A stretch of DNA of 64,000 nucleotides from Desmodus rotundus (GCF_022682495.2 NC_071389.1:104573951-104637950); one strand, 5' to 3'; positions 33,611 through 43,984 are shown, numbered from the stretch's first letter. Notes: a model not told the origin generated them from the sequence alone. Numbers and translations are program-made.

Positions 33611-36544
33611 AAAATGACTCCTTGATAGCTTTTTGAAGTCAACTGGACTGCTGCTAAGAACACTTTTTGTTGCCCACCAGCACCTTCCTTGTGTTATTGT
33701 GAAATATGTGGGAACTACCTTTTAGGTCAGAGTTTGAGAATCCCTGGAGCTGTTCAAATCTCTCTTTGCTTTCTCTGATTCTCTGCCAGTGCTAGTCCTG
33801 CATGAAGCTAAAGAAAGCCTCAGGCCCTCAGCCTGGTGTTCTGGCTGAGACTCCTTCCACAGTCATGCTGCAGATGACAACACATGGTTCCAGGGGGAGC
33901 ACAGAGGACCCTGGCCAGTGAGGCCCCTTCCCAGAGTGCTTGACTCCCGGTGGAGTTCAACCCAGTTCAGAAACAGATGGGCCCTCTGCCATTTACTCTG
34001 AAGAGCCAACCACTGCAGCACCAGAAGAAATATTCACTTAACATCCAGATAATATTACCTGAGTGCCTCCTCTGTTCTATGCCAGGGCAGACCATCTCCA
34101 TTCCCACCTGGAACTCGTGGGCTCAGACCTCTGAGAGGAGCAGCAGTGCCTTGGACATGATGCCAAGATGAATCCAGCTCATTTGCCTAGTCCACCTGCC
34201 CCAAACTCTCCCACTTCTGGGAAGAGTCTGAGCTTCACTAAAAGTCCCCCTTTGCAGGGTAGATGATTTATTGTTTGTTTGAAGGAAATTAGTAAAGTGT
34301 TCCTTAAAAGCTTTTATGTTAAGGTGAATGGAGAGAAATTAGCCTCTCAGTTGTTGTTTTTTATACTTAGAAATATTATGTTTTTCTGCTTTTATGTTTG
34401 GTTCTCCCTGCCCTTGACAGGATTGTAGAATTCAGATTCAGTTCCATGCATACATTTCCCCCACCTCCTTTTAATGTCAAGGATTCCTTTTTCAACCGTA
34501 TTTCTCTAAGAACCCATTTTCTGTTATGTTCTGAAACAAACCAACTACTTCAGGCTGATTAATATCTCTTGGGTTCTTCTCACGGATTTACTGCAGAAAC
34601 TAGAGCCCCGTCTTCCTCCTCAGATGACTGCCTGATGTTGGAACAGACAGATTTGGGGAAATAATGGCTACTTTTTAGAACAGGGTATAGGCTCAACACA
34701 TGTTGATTTAAATTGGGGAAAAAGAAAATTTCAAATTGTTAATATCACCCTCACCAGGGATAGACTTTAGCTCCACATCCCCCTCAGCTTGATGCTGTTA
34801 CTTAGGTCGCAGACTAAATGTCACTGTGTTTGATGGGTTCTAAAGTATATTTAAGGGCACAAGAAAGTCTTTTCTTCAAAAAGATCTCTTCTGTTTCCAG
34901 TAAACTGCTTAAGTTCACCTTTAGAGATGCATTCTTTAAGGTTACAATCTTGTTTTTTAATATTTAAATACCTATCTTGTTCTGCTTGATTTTAAGACAC
35001 TCCCTTCCTCCTAAGACTTGCCTGAGCACAATGAGCTCAGAGAATGAATGCTCTTGGGATGAAGGATAAAGAACTTGGGAATGGTGACCGTTGAATGAGA
35101 CAGGTGAAGCCTGATGGAACCTGCACGGGAAATGTGGAGAGGATAGAAGGTGGTTCCTATTTCCCTTTTCCTCTCTCTCCTAATTCTAGTCTGACATTAA
35201 CTGCTCTGTCTCAAGGGACTTTCACTGGCTATTCTTCCACCTGATGGTAGTTCTTCCAAATTCTAGTTCCACTGACTTCCAAAATAACTTGCATGAAAGT
35301 GGCTGGGAAGGATGCACCTCTCACAAATGTGGGCTCCACTCATAGAGACTACTGATGCTGAGCGGTGTGGCAGCTATGCAGTCCCAGGCCTAGGCCCTGG
35401 GCCTTATTTCATGATGCACAAAGGATGAAGGTAACCCTTGCTGCTTGCAGCAAAACCTCCTATCTGTAGCCTATAGAATTCTATTGAACCTCATCTTCTT
35501 GGAATCCCTCCCCATTAATCATTTCCTCTATCTCTTATATATCTAAAATCCCTGTTTCCCCCCTGAGTTTTCTATTAACATTAATTTTATTCAATCAGCT
35601 CTCATATTCAAAACAAACAAACCAAGCAAGCAAGCAACCAGCCAAGCAACCAGTCAACCCAAATCCTATATACACACTAGAATTGAACAAAGTTCCGCTC
35701 CCTTTGATATTAAATTTCTCAGAAAAGAATTGTACAAGTCAATGTCTCCACTTTCTCACCACCCTTTCTTTTTTCAGTTCACAGTATTTAGCCTTGGCCT
35801 TACTGCTCCACTATAATTCTTCAACCAGAGTAACTAATATCCCCTTCATTACTAAATGCAATAGATATTTTATAGTCTCCATTTTACTTAGTTCTTAGTT
35901 CTTGACACACCCAATCAGTAGGTCAAAATCTCTTGTTTTCCTTGGCTTTATGATATCTCACTGCTCTGGTTTACTTCCTTCTTCTCCATATTTTCTAAAG
36001 GTTCTGCTCCTCCTTAACTCCATAATGCACTGGCTCCTTTTTCTTTGTCATCACCCATGTACATTAGGTCAGAGGTTTCTTAAACCAATGAAATCAATAA
36101 AAGGATTTAGAGGTATCTGCAAAAAATTACTAATATTTTTAGATTGTCAAATAAGAACATGAAAAATCTTAAAGTATCATGTGTTATAATAATGAATTAT
36201 TAGAAAAATAACATTTACTTGTTAAAAATTAGAGACAGTATACTACAGAAGAAAAGACAAACCTTTGAAAGGGATACAGTTAGCTTTACAAAGAACTCGT
36301 TCATTTATGCTCCTGGACTGGTGAAACTTTCATTCCTGACAGCCGTGGCCTGGGACACAGTGTTTGGAAATGTCCATGAGAAAATTGGAGCTGGCAGTGA
36401 TGCCAGCATTCCTTATGGCAGTTAGTCCTCTGTTCTGTAACTCACAAATATTTTCTCCCACTTTGTCTCTTGTCTTTAACTTTGCTTACAACAGGGTCCC
36501 CAGAGATGGAACTACCAGACCCTGACTTTCATATAACTATGCAA
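33611..36544. other. Non-coding DNA, no gene seen
   Basis: The stretch around 33650-34250 is GC-richer and includes a 73-codon frame without a domain. 34050-34150 has weak old-repeat traces ('ctgagtgcctcctctgttctatgccaggg'). 35600-35650 holds AAGC/CAAC short repeats. 36445-36480 resembles a reversed L1 scrap ('caaatattttctcccactttgtct'). None of this supports a gene call. Confidence 0.45.
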
Positions 36545-36599
36545 ACTAAAAATAGAAGGTAATTTACTTGATGTAATTAAGGATATCTATAAAACCCCA

Positions 36600-36638
36600 T
36601 AGTGCATTATATGCTATAAAACAGCATATAATGCACTA
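36600..36638. repeat. Perfect 16-bp inverted repeat inside the L1 relic
   Basis: The arm TAGTGCATTATATGCT (36600-36615), the 7-nt loop ATAAAAC and the exact reverse complement (36623-36638). The right arm aligns with the L1 text 'acagctaacattatact', so the left arm looks like the snap-back copy that replaced L1 sequence. Confidence 0.85.
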
Positions 36639-37635
36639 CATGGTGAATTTCTTAAGACTTTTCCTTTGAGACTGGGAATGGGACAACAATACCACCACTA
36701 CCATATCTGTTCAACACTCTACTTGGAGGACTTAGCAAATGCAGTAAGGCAAGGCAAGTCAGTTAATGTTATAAATATTGAAAGAGAAGAAATAAAACTG
36801 CTATTGTTTATGAATGATATGATTGTTAACATAAAATCAAAAAATAAGTTGTTAATATTAGTGAGTTTAGCTAATTTTTTGTGCAATATAAAACATACCT
36901 TTTCTATAGTATCAACAGAGTCATATATTTAGGAATAAATCTAATAAAAGTTTGTGAGATACTTATGCAAGGCATATAAAATTATTAAAGAGACATTAAA
37001 TACCTAATGAAATGGAGACAATATTTTGAAGATGTTAATTCTCCCCCCAAAGTGACTTCTAGGTTGAAAGCAAGCACAGTAAAAATCTAGGGGTATGCAT
37101 GCATGTGTGTGTAGAAATGGATAAATTGTCTCTAAAAGACAGATGGTAGAAGAGCCAGGTGAGTCCTGAAGATGAGAAAAATGTGGGAGAACTTATCTGT
37201 ATCTCAAGACTTATTATTTAAGGAACAATAATTCAGGCAGTATATTGGTGCAAAGATAAGAAAAAAAGACCAAGGGAACAGAATAGAAAGTTCAGAAAAA
37301 GGCAGACGCACATACAAACACCTGATTTCTGACCAGGTGGAAGTGGTGAGGGATAGCTGATTCCAGGTGGATTATAGATCCAAATATGACAGATAAAACA
37401 GGAGAGTTTCTGAAAGATGATATAGGAGAAAATCTTTATGACTATGGGGTAGAGATTTTAAGGAGAATGCAATGACCAAAAACCAAAAGCATTAATCACA
37501 GTAGAAAAGAGCTAAATTAGACTGTTAAAATTAAGAACTTCTGTTTAAAAAAAGAAAAAGTCACCATCAAGAAAATGTAAAGGCAAGTTTCAGAATAGAA
37601 GACATTTGCAAAAATGTCAGTACTTATGATGTATA

Positions 37636-38280
37636 AGGTCTGTCCAGAAAAAGTCCAGCCACTGTTAATTTAATGAGACCAATTTGCAAAACATCCATGT
37701 AACCTGACAGCTAAAGAGAGTGGAATGGAATGTGCATGCATGAACAATGATGACTTCTGGCTGGGGGGTGGACGGAGGCACCACTATGTGAACATGTGTA
37801 CTCAACTGAGTACAATGACTGAGTGAGTAGAGCAATGGATCTGCACCAAATTTTGCATTTGCTTGAATACTCCTCTGAGGAAATTATTCAGATGGTTCAG
37901 AAGGCTACAGCTACAGGCAACTGGTGATTGGCAGCTTCATCATGACAACATGCCTTCTTATGCATCACTTCCTGTACAGAGTTTTTTGGTGAAGCATTAA
38001 ATCACCCAGATGACTCAGCCTTCCTACAGCCCAGATTTGGCACCCTGTGACTTCTGGCTTTTCCCAAAACTAAAATCAATTTTGAAAGGAAGAGATTTCA
38101 GACTGTTGATGAAATTTAGGAAAATATTATGGAGCAGCTAGTGGTGATTGGGAGAAGTGTGAGGTCCCAAGGTGCCTACTTTGAAGGAGATTGAGGTGTC
38201 ATTGTCCTATGAAAAATGTTTCTTGTATCATTGTCTTCTTCAATAAGTGCCTCTATTATTCATATTAAATGGGAAGACCT
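37636..38280 (+). mobile_element. Mariner-family DNA transposon relic
   Basis: It is flanked by TA at 37634-37635 and a degenerate CA/TA at the right. The ends are AGGTCTGTCC and, inverted, AGGTCTTCCC. It is inserted into the old L1. The interior keeps transposase pieces ('HHDNMP..', then 'YSPDLAPCDFWLFPKLK', about 38020-38080), which include the mariner-type catalytic PDLAP-D block. The coding frame is shortened (645 bp, against about 1.3 kb for a full mariner) and interrupted. The insert is therefore an internally deleted, inactive copy. Confidence 0.85.
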
Positions 38281-38984
38281 CATATATTCTACAAATTAAT
38301 AAGGAAGAAAAGAACAATATACAGAAAAATGGGCAAGAGACTTGATTAGAAACTAACCAAAAGAAGATATTGAAATGGGTAAATAACTTCTGAAAAGTAT
38401 TCAATCTAATTAGTAATCAGGGAAGTGTTAATTAAAACTATAATAAACTATCACTACAGATTACCAGTATGTCTATAATTTAAAACCAACCAATCCTACA
38501 CTCTGTGGTGAAAATGTGAAGCTATGGTGGGAGTGTTCATTGGAGCAATTGCTTTTGGAAATGGTTGATCATTATCCCTCAAACATGAAGCTGCAAGCCT
38601 CCTGAGTCAGCAGTTTTTCTTCTAGGATATGCCCATAGGAATATCTTGCACATGTGCACCAAGTGACTTAGGCAACAATATGCACAGGCACATTATTAAT
38701 AATAGTCCCAAAGTGTAAACAATGAAGATGCCCTTGAAAAATCAAATGGGTAGAAATTGTGGTATCTTCATCAATGGCATATTATATAGTACTAAAAATG
38801 AACAATGTCATTCAGATCAAGCATAGCCAGTGGCAGTTGTCCTTTGCCATTTGTAATGACTATTGTCTTGAGTATATTCCTGGCATCCCTGACATCTATG
38901 GTAATAAGATGTTTAGACTTAGCTTGTCTTAGCTTGTCTCTCCATGTGAAATGCAATGTCTTCCTTTTTCACTCCATGTTTTTT

Positions 38985-39195
38985 TTTATTATTCATCCCA
39001 GAAGTCATTTCTGTGAAAACTTTTCTGGTCTCCTCCAAGACCATCCTTTTATATTCCCAAAGCATCTTGCACATGACTCTATTGTAGAGTTTGTGGCATT
39101 TTATTATAATTATAAATATTTTTCATTTTTCTGTAATTTATTGTGCCCACCTATTGAAGGAAATATTAATTTTGATTCTCCCAATGCTTAGGATG
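38985..39195 (+). mobile_element. L2 3'-end fragment
   Basis: 'tggtctcctccaagaccatcc', 'cccaaagcatcttgcacatgactctattgtag' and 'cattttattataattataaatattt' follow the L2 3' order. It is diverged. Confidence 0.55.
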
Positions 39196-39804
39196 GTTTT
39201 TAATTTTTAGCAAATGCCATATGCTTCAAAATTGTTATCTAACTTAATTAACATTTTTCAGAGATAGCAATGTTTTTTCCATAACTGGGCTACATATACC
39301 TAAATCACTGTATGTGGAACTGGTGAGCACATGGGTACTTCAGCGATAATCCATGTCAGAAGCGAAGGTCCAATGTGGGTTTACACATTGGATATGACGT
39401 CAGTGTGGGTTAGGTGCATATAGAAGTTCTCTACTCACTTCTCTTTTCTCCTGTATCACATACCAATGCTTCAGTTTCATATGTTGACATTTCTGCTTGA
39501 ATCTATCTACCATGGGAGAGAACTGGTTAGGCCTCTCCTAAAATCCAGGTGGACTACGCGTAGGTTGGAGTAAGGTGGCCCACATTGGCTTATCATATTG
39601 TATGCTCTACGTCCACAAGTAAACTCCTCATGCATTACTCTTTTTGAAAAATGCTTGCAATTCATACAAACAATGGATAAAAAACCATAGCATTTGCAAA
39701 ATACAATGCTCTTAGAATGGGCAACTTATATCTTCCAGGAGATCACTTTATCTTTAATTATTGCTATAAGAGTGGTATTTTAAAGTGAGAAACAGAAACA
39801 GAAG
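39196..39804. other. Non-coding DNA, nothing recognised
   Basis: There are no open frames of note and no family was recognised. It may include an old LTR-like piece around 39290-39610, but I cannot place it. Confidence 0.4.
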
Positions 39805-39842
39805 CTTCTATAGAAGTATTTACCTAGGCAACCTAGGTAAAT
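39805..39842. repeat. Two adjacent short palindromes
   Basis: The 12-bp palindrome CTTCTATAGAAG (39805-39816) is followed by the hairpin ATTTACCTAGG (39818-39828), loop CAA, CCTAGGTAAAT (39832-39842). They sit at the left edge of the L1 5'UTR-like sequence. Confidence 0.8.
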
Positions 39843-40522
39843 GTGGAACTTGCATCCTCCCAGAGACACATCAAATTTACAAATAAACTTCAGAACAACC
39901 ATTATTCAGAACCACCTGAAATCTAGCTGAATGGAAGTCCTACAACTATAGATTCAAAGAAGAAGCCATGTCAAGACTGGTAGGAGGGGTAGAGACACAG
40001 AATGCGCTGGTCCCACACCCATGTGTGGTGGATAAAAATTGGGAGGAATACCTCAGCTATGGAGGTCCCCCTTGAGGATCAAGAGTCCCAGCCCCACACT
40101 AGACATCCCCCAGCCCATGGCTCCAATCCCAGGAAGAGAAGTCCCCATAAATTCTGGCTATAAAAACCACTAGGAATTATGGCTGAGTGAGACACAGGCT
40201 GCTGAAGTTCTGGGAAGTTTCTCCCTCTTTTTTAATATATTTATTGATTATGCTATTACAGTTGTCCCATTCCTCCCCCTCACTCCACTCCATCCTGCCC
40301 ACCTCCTCCCTCCCACATTCCCCCCTATAGTTCATGTCCATGGGTCATACTTATAAGTTCTTTGGCTTCTACATTTCCTACACTATTCTTACCCTCCCCC
40401 TGTCTATTTTCCACCTATCATTTATGCTACTTATTCCCCCCCTCTCCCTCTCCCACTCCCATGTTGATAACTCTCCATGTGAGCTCCATTTCTGTGCTTC
40501 CGTTCCTGTTCTAGATGTTTGC

Positions 40523-40582
40523 TTAGTTTGGTTTTGTTTTTGTTTTAGGTGTGGTCATTAATAACTGTGAGTTTGCTGTCAT
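40523..40582 (-). CDS. 19-codon ORF2 stub of HAL1
   Basis: A short frame starting 'MTANSQLL' lies about 30 bp after the ORF1 stop, where L1 ORF2 would start, and stops after 19 codons ('KTKTKPN'). It marks the place where ORF2 was lost. It is unlikely to be a functional protein. Confidence 0.5.
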   Translation of the reverse strand: MTANSQLLMTTPKTKTKPN

Positions 40583-40614
40583 TTTTACTGTTCATATTTT
40601 TTATTTTCTTTTTC

Positions 40615-41454
40615 TTAGATAAGTCCCTTTAACATTTCATATAATAAGGGTTTGGTGATGATGAACTCCTTTAACTTGACTTTATCTGAGAAGCACTTTA
40701 TCTTCCCTTCCATTCTAAATGATAACTTTGCTGGATAGAGCAATCTTGGATGTAGGTCCTTGCCTTTCATGACTTGGAATACTTCTTGCCAGTCCCTTCT
40801 TGCCTGTAAGGTCTCTTTTGAAAAATCAGCTGACAGTCTTATGGGAACCCCTTTGTAGGTAACTGTGTTCTTTTCTCTTGCTGCTTCTAAGATTCTCTCC
40901 TTATGTTTAATCTTGGGTAATGTAATTATGATGTGCCTTGGTGTGTTCCTCCTTGGGTCCAGCTTCTTTGGGACTCTCTGAGCTTCCTGGACTTCCTGGA
41001 AGTCTATTTCCTTTGCCAGATTAGGGAAGTTCTCCTTCATTATTTGTTCAAATAAGTTTTCAATTTTTTGTTCTTTCTCTTCTCCTTCTGGCACCCCTAT
41101 AATTCGGATGTTGGAAGGTTTAAAGATATCCTGGAGGTTCCTAAGCCTCTCCTCATTTTTCTGAATTCTTGTTGCTTCATTCTTTTCTGGTTGGATGTTT
41201 CTTTCTTCCTTCTGGTCCTCACCATTGATTTGAGTCCCAGTTTCCTTCCCATCACTATTGGTTCCCTGTACATTTTCCTTTGTCTCTCTTAGCATAGCCT
41301 TCATTTTTTCATCTAGTTTTTGACCAAATTCAACCAATTTTGTGAGCTTCTTGATTACCAGTGTTTTGAACTGTGCATCTGATAGGTTGGCTATCTGTTC
41401 GCTGCTTAGTTGAATTATTTCTGGAGCTTTGAAGTGTTCTGTCATTTGGACCAT
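40615..41454 (-). CDS. LINE-1-type ORF1 protein of HAL1, uninterrupted
   Basis: The frame encodes 279 residues with no stop or frameshift. ORF1 proteins of the L1 clade trimerise, coat the element RNA and act as nucleic-acid chaperones in the cytoplasmic ribonucleoprotein. Residues 1-110 are hydrophilic and charge-rich and include a short predicted helical/coiled-coil part, shorter than in the 338-residue human protein. The RNA-recognition core runs from about 115 ('NIRIIGVPEGEEKEQ', with 'ENFPNLAKE' and then 'RNTPRHIIITLPK') to about 205. The C-terminal domain holds 'IRLSADFSKETLQARRDW' and 'YPAKLSF' (240-246). The ATG at 41454 directly follows an A-run and is the first in frame. It is the only full-length transposon protein frame in the window. 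An open frame this long in AT-rich DNA suggests recent insertion or selection. Confidence 0.85.
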   Translation of the reverse strand: MVQMTEHFKAPEIIQLSSEQIANLSDAQFKTLVIKKLTKLVEFGQKLDEKMKAMLRETKENVQGTNSDGKETGTQINGEDQKEERNIQPEKNEATRIQKNEERLRNLQDIFKPSNIRIIGVPEGEEKEQKIENLFEQIMKENFPNLAKEIDFQEVQEAQRVPKKLDPRRNTPRHIIITLPKIKHKERILEAAREKNTVTYKGVPIRLSADFSKETLQARRDWQEVFQVMKGKDLHPRLLYPAKLSFRMEGKIKCFSDKVKLKEFIITKPLLYEMLKGLI

Positions 41455-42116
41455 TTTTTTTTTTTTTGTCTTCGTGCTTCTGTTACTTAAAGGGGTGGAG
41501 CTTTAGGTGTTTCCCGGGGCAGGGTAACAGTGGTTGCTGCACTGTGACGCTGTACGTGGGGGAGGGGCCAAGAGGAAGTAATGGCTCCTGCTCCACTCTC
41601 TGCGGGATTTCAGTCAGTCCCTCCGCTACCCACAATCAAATTGGGCCCCTCTGGTGCTGGTTCTTGAGTGGGTGGGCTTGTGCACGCCCTAGGCCCCTGT
41701 GGGTCTCTCCAACAACCTCTCCTGTGTGGCTGGGAGTCTCTCCTGCTGCCGCCCCAATCCCCATGGGTGTTTTCAATCAGAGGTTTCAGGCTTTATTTCC
41801 CCATGCTAGAGCCCTGGGTTTTGCAGTCTGCTTTGCTCCCCGCCTTTTGTCCGGTTTATCTGTGCCCAAATGTGGGGTCGCAGGGTCTGCTAGTGGTCAG
41901 ACTGCCTGCCCCATTGGTTCCACACTCCGCCAGTCTCGGTCCTGCTGTGGCAACGAGAGTCCTCTCCGCCCAGCTGCCCATCTCTGCCCCTCCTACTGAT
42001 CTGGATGAATGTTTATTTTTTATCTCCTTGATGTTGGACTTCCTTGCCGTTCGATTTTCTGTCAGTTCTGGTTGTGCGAGGAGGCACAGTGTGTCTACCT
42101 ACACCTCCATCTTGGT
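41455..42116 (-). promoter_or_regulatory. HAL1/L1 5'UTR, GC-rich internal promoter region
   Basis: This is the most GC- and CpG-rich stretch in the window, with roughly fifteen to twenty CpGs remaining over 660 bp. L1-type 5'UTRs hold an internal promoter. Retained CpGs fit a fairly recent insertion, because methylated CpGs decay quickly. Plus-strand frames at 41466-41999 (177 codons) and 41668-42219 (183 codons) lie opposite it and look like GC-rich shadows. Confidence 0.7.
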
Positions 42117-42182
42117 TCTCTCTTTCTGCTTTTCTTATTCTTTTTCCCTTTTAAAATTTATCCCCTTTTGTCCCCTTTTGTT

Positions 42183-42503
42183 TAAGAGAGAGGACACAAA
42201 TAAACACAATCAGAAATGAAAAAGTAGAGATTACAAATGATACCACAAAATAGAAAGGATTGTAAGAAATTACTATGAACAACTATATGCCAAGAAATTT
42301 GAAAACCTAGGTGAAATGGACACATTTCTTGAAAAATATAATCTTCCAAAACTGAGTGAAGAAGCAGAAAGCCTGAGCAAACCAACAACAGCTGACGAAA
42401 TTAAAGCAGTAATCAAAAAACCCCTGTTACACAAAAGCCTTTGACCAGACAGTTTCACAGGAGAATTTTACAAAACATTTAAGGAAGAGCTAACTCCTAT
42501 CTT
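42183..42503 (+). pseudogene. Out-of-place L1 ORF2 block
   Basis: It starts 'GAGAGAGGACACAAATAAACAC' and matches the ORF2 stretch between the endonuclease and the reverse transcriptase of the L1 copy at about 32150-32490. It includes the same one-base loss before 'ATTGTAAGAAATTACTATG'. It lies inside 5'UTR-like T-rich sequence, upstream of ORF1 of the same-oriented L1, where no ORF2 should be. Its start overlaps the bases at which the ORF2 copy at 45290 stops. Confidence 0.75.
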
Positions 42504-42516
42504 TCCCTTTGTAGGT

Positions 42517-42600
42517 TTAAATTTAAATTTAAATTTTTAAATTCCTTTTTAAAAATTTTAATTTTAAAAATTTTTAAATTTTTATATTTTATATAGGCTT
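42517..42600. repeat. TTTAAA-type low-complexity tract
   Basis: About 85 bp of almost pure A/T with AAATTT-type repeats and many self-complementary pieces, inside the L1 5'UTR zone. Confidence 0.8.
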
Positions 42601-43192
42601 TATATACCATTAGTTATTCTTATATATATTTTCTATCTTTCTTTTTTCTATTTTTTCATTTTTTCTTTTCTTCTCCCTTTTTTATGAGTTAGGACACAAA
42701 GAGCAGCTGCACACTGTGATGTCACTGTCAACTAACTTGAGGATTGATTCCCCACACAAACAGGCCAACAGCAATCAATTCTCAATTACAATAGGAGGGC
42801 ACACAACACACACACAGGGGATATTCTTGGACTACTCAGCTCAGGAGGTCAAGGAGACCACACCACTGGGTCCCACTGGACACCTACTACATAAGGCCAC
42901 TGCAACTAAGACTGAGAGTCATAGCAGATCTAGCTAATACATAGAAACAAGCACAAAGCAACACAAAAATTGGGAGAAAAAGAAAAAGGCCCCAAATAAA
43001 AGAACAAGAAGACTCTCCAGAAAAAGAGCTAAATAAAATGGAGGCAAGCAATTTATTATACATAGTGTTCAAAATAATGGTTATAAGGATGCTCAAGGAA
43101 CTTGGTGAGAACTATAACAGCACGAAAAGGAACATAGAAACCATAAAAAAGGACCAGTTGGAAAGAAAGAATAGCATATCTGACATCAATAA

Positions 43193-43402
43193 CAACAATA
43201 AAAAAAAAACAAAGTCACTCTCAATCACCCTATATAGCATCTTCATTACCCTTATCACTATAACAAATTATCTTTTATTTTTGTTCCTTTACTTTTTTCT
43301 TGTCTATCACCCATACTCTAGAACTGTGTTGTCTGATACTATAGCCAGTTGCCACATATGGCTTTGTAAATATAATAAATTGAAATTAAAGAAGAAAAAT
43401 AT
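43193..43402. mobile_element. Foreign insert in ORF1 with a hAT-like piece
   Basis: The segment is absent from the homologous ORF1s at 30.1 and 46.1 kb. 43317-43390 reads 'tagaactgtgttgtctgatac', 'agccagttgccacatatggct', which resembles the middle of a MER3/MER33-type hAT-Charlie element. No terminal repeats or target duplication are visible, so it may be a captured fragment. Confidence 0.5.
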
Positions 43403-43984
43403 ATACTGGAAGGAATAAACAGTAGGCTGGATGAAGCAGAGGATTGTATAAGGGACTTGGAAGACAAGGTAGAAAAAACACACAATCAGAGCAGCAAAGA
43501 GAAAAATGACTTAAAAAGAATAAGGATAGTTTAAGGGACCTTTGTGACAACATGAAATGTACCAACATCCACATCACATAAATACTAAAAAGAGAAGAAG
43601 TGATCAAGGGATAGCAAACCTGTTTGAAGAAATAATGGTCGAAAACTTCCCTAACCTGGTGAAAGAAAAAGCCACAGATGTTCATGAAGCACAGAGAGTC
43701 TCAATCAAAGATGGGCTCAAAGAGACCCACACCAAGATACAGCATACTTAAAATGTCAAAGTTTAAAAACAAAGAGAGAATCTTAAAGGCAGCAAGAGAG
43801 AGAGAGTTACTTACAAGGGATTTCCCATAGACTGTCAGCAAATATTTCAACAGAAACACTTTAGGCCAAAAGGGAGTGGCATGATGTATTCAAAATAATG
43901 AAAAACAAAGACAAGTAACCAAGACTACTTTCCCCAGCAAGGCTATCATTTAAAATTGAAGGCAAAATAAAGAGCTTTCCAGAC

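Larger units (their letters stand above)
36545..38808 (+). mobile_element. Old L1 ORF2/3' relic split by a mariner
   Basis: The relic begins in the reverse transcriptase ('ggtaatttacttgatgtaattaaggatatctat') and runs through an eroded catalytic block where FADD has become FMND (frame 36666-36932). It continues into the C-terminal third (37270-37630) and resumes after the mariner (38281-38808) with 'gggcaagagacttgattagaaac' and 'gtgtaaacaatgaagatgcc' landmarks. Heavy divergence shows it is much older than the L1s at 13.4 and 28-33 kb. The first catalytic aspartate of FADD is lost. Confidence 0.8.
40228..42116 (-). mobile_element. HAL1: HAL1 (half-L1) element with intact ORF1 and no ORF2
   Basis: On the minus strand the element starts 'CCAAGATGGAGGTGTAGG' near 42116, like bat L1 5' ends. 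It has a 660-bp GC-rich 5'UTR and an open ORF1 (41454-40615). Then come only 19 codons in the ORF2 start position (40582-40523), a purine-rich 3'UTR, the tail motif ACAACTGTAATAGCATAATC and a short A-run (T at 40228-40233). ORF2 is absent. This is the architecture of HAL1 elements, which derive from L1, keep ORF1 and depend on L1 ORF2 protein. No convincing target-site duplication is visible (a pyrimidine tract TTTCTCCCTC on the left against TTCTCTCTTTC on the right). A deletion of ORF2 from an ordinary L1 is the alternative, but the similar junction at 51.3 kb argues against it. Confidence 0.8.

Noticed and set aside
41466..42219. Overlapping 177- and 183-codon plus-strand frames
   Set aside because: They lie opposite the GC-rich HAL1 5'UTR, where stop codons are rare. 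There is no domain or conservation evidence, so they are kept only as a low-interest finding.
42517..42600. Possible origin or matrix-attachment site in the AAATTT tract
   Set aside because: It is low-complexity A/T sequence in L1 5'UTR; nothing beyond base composition supports a function.
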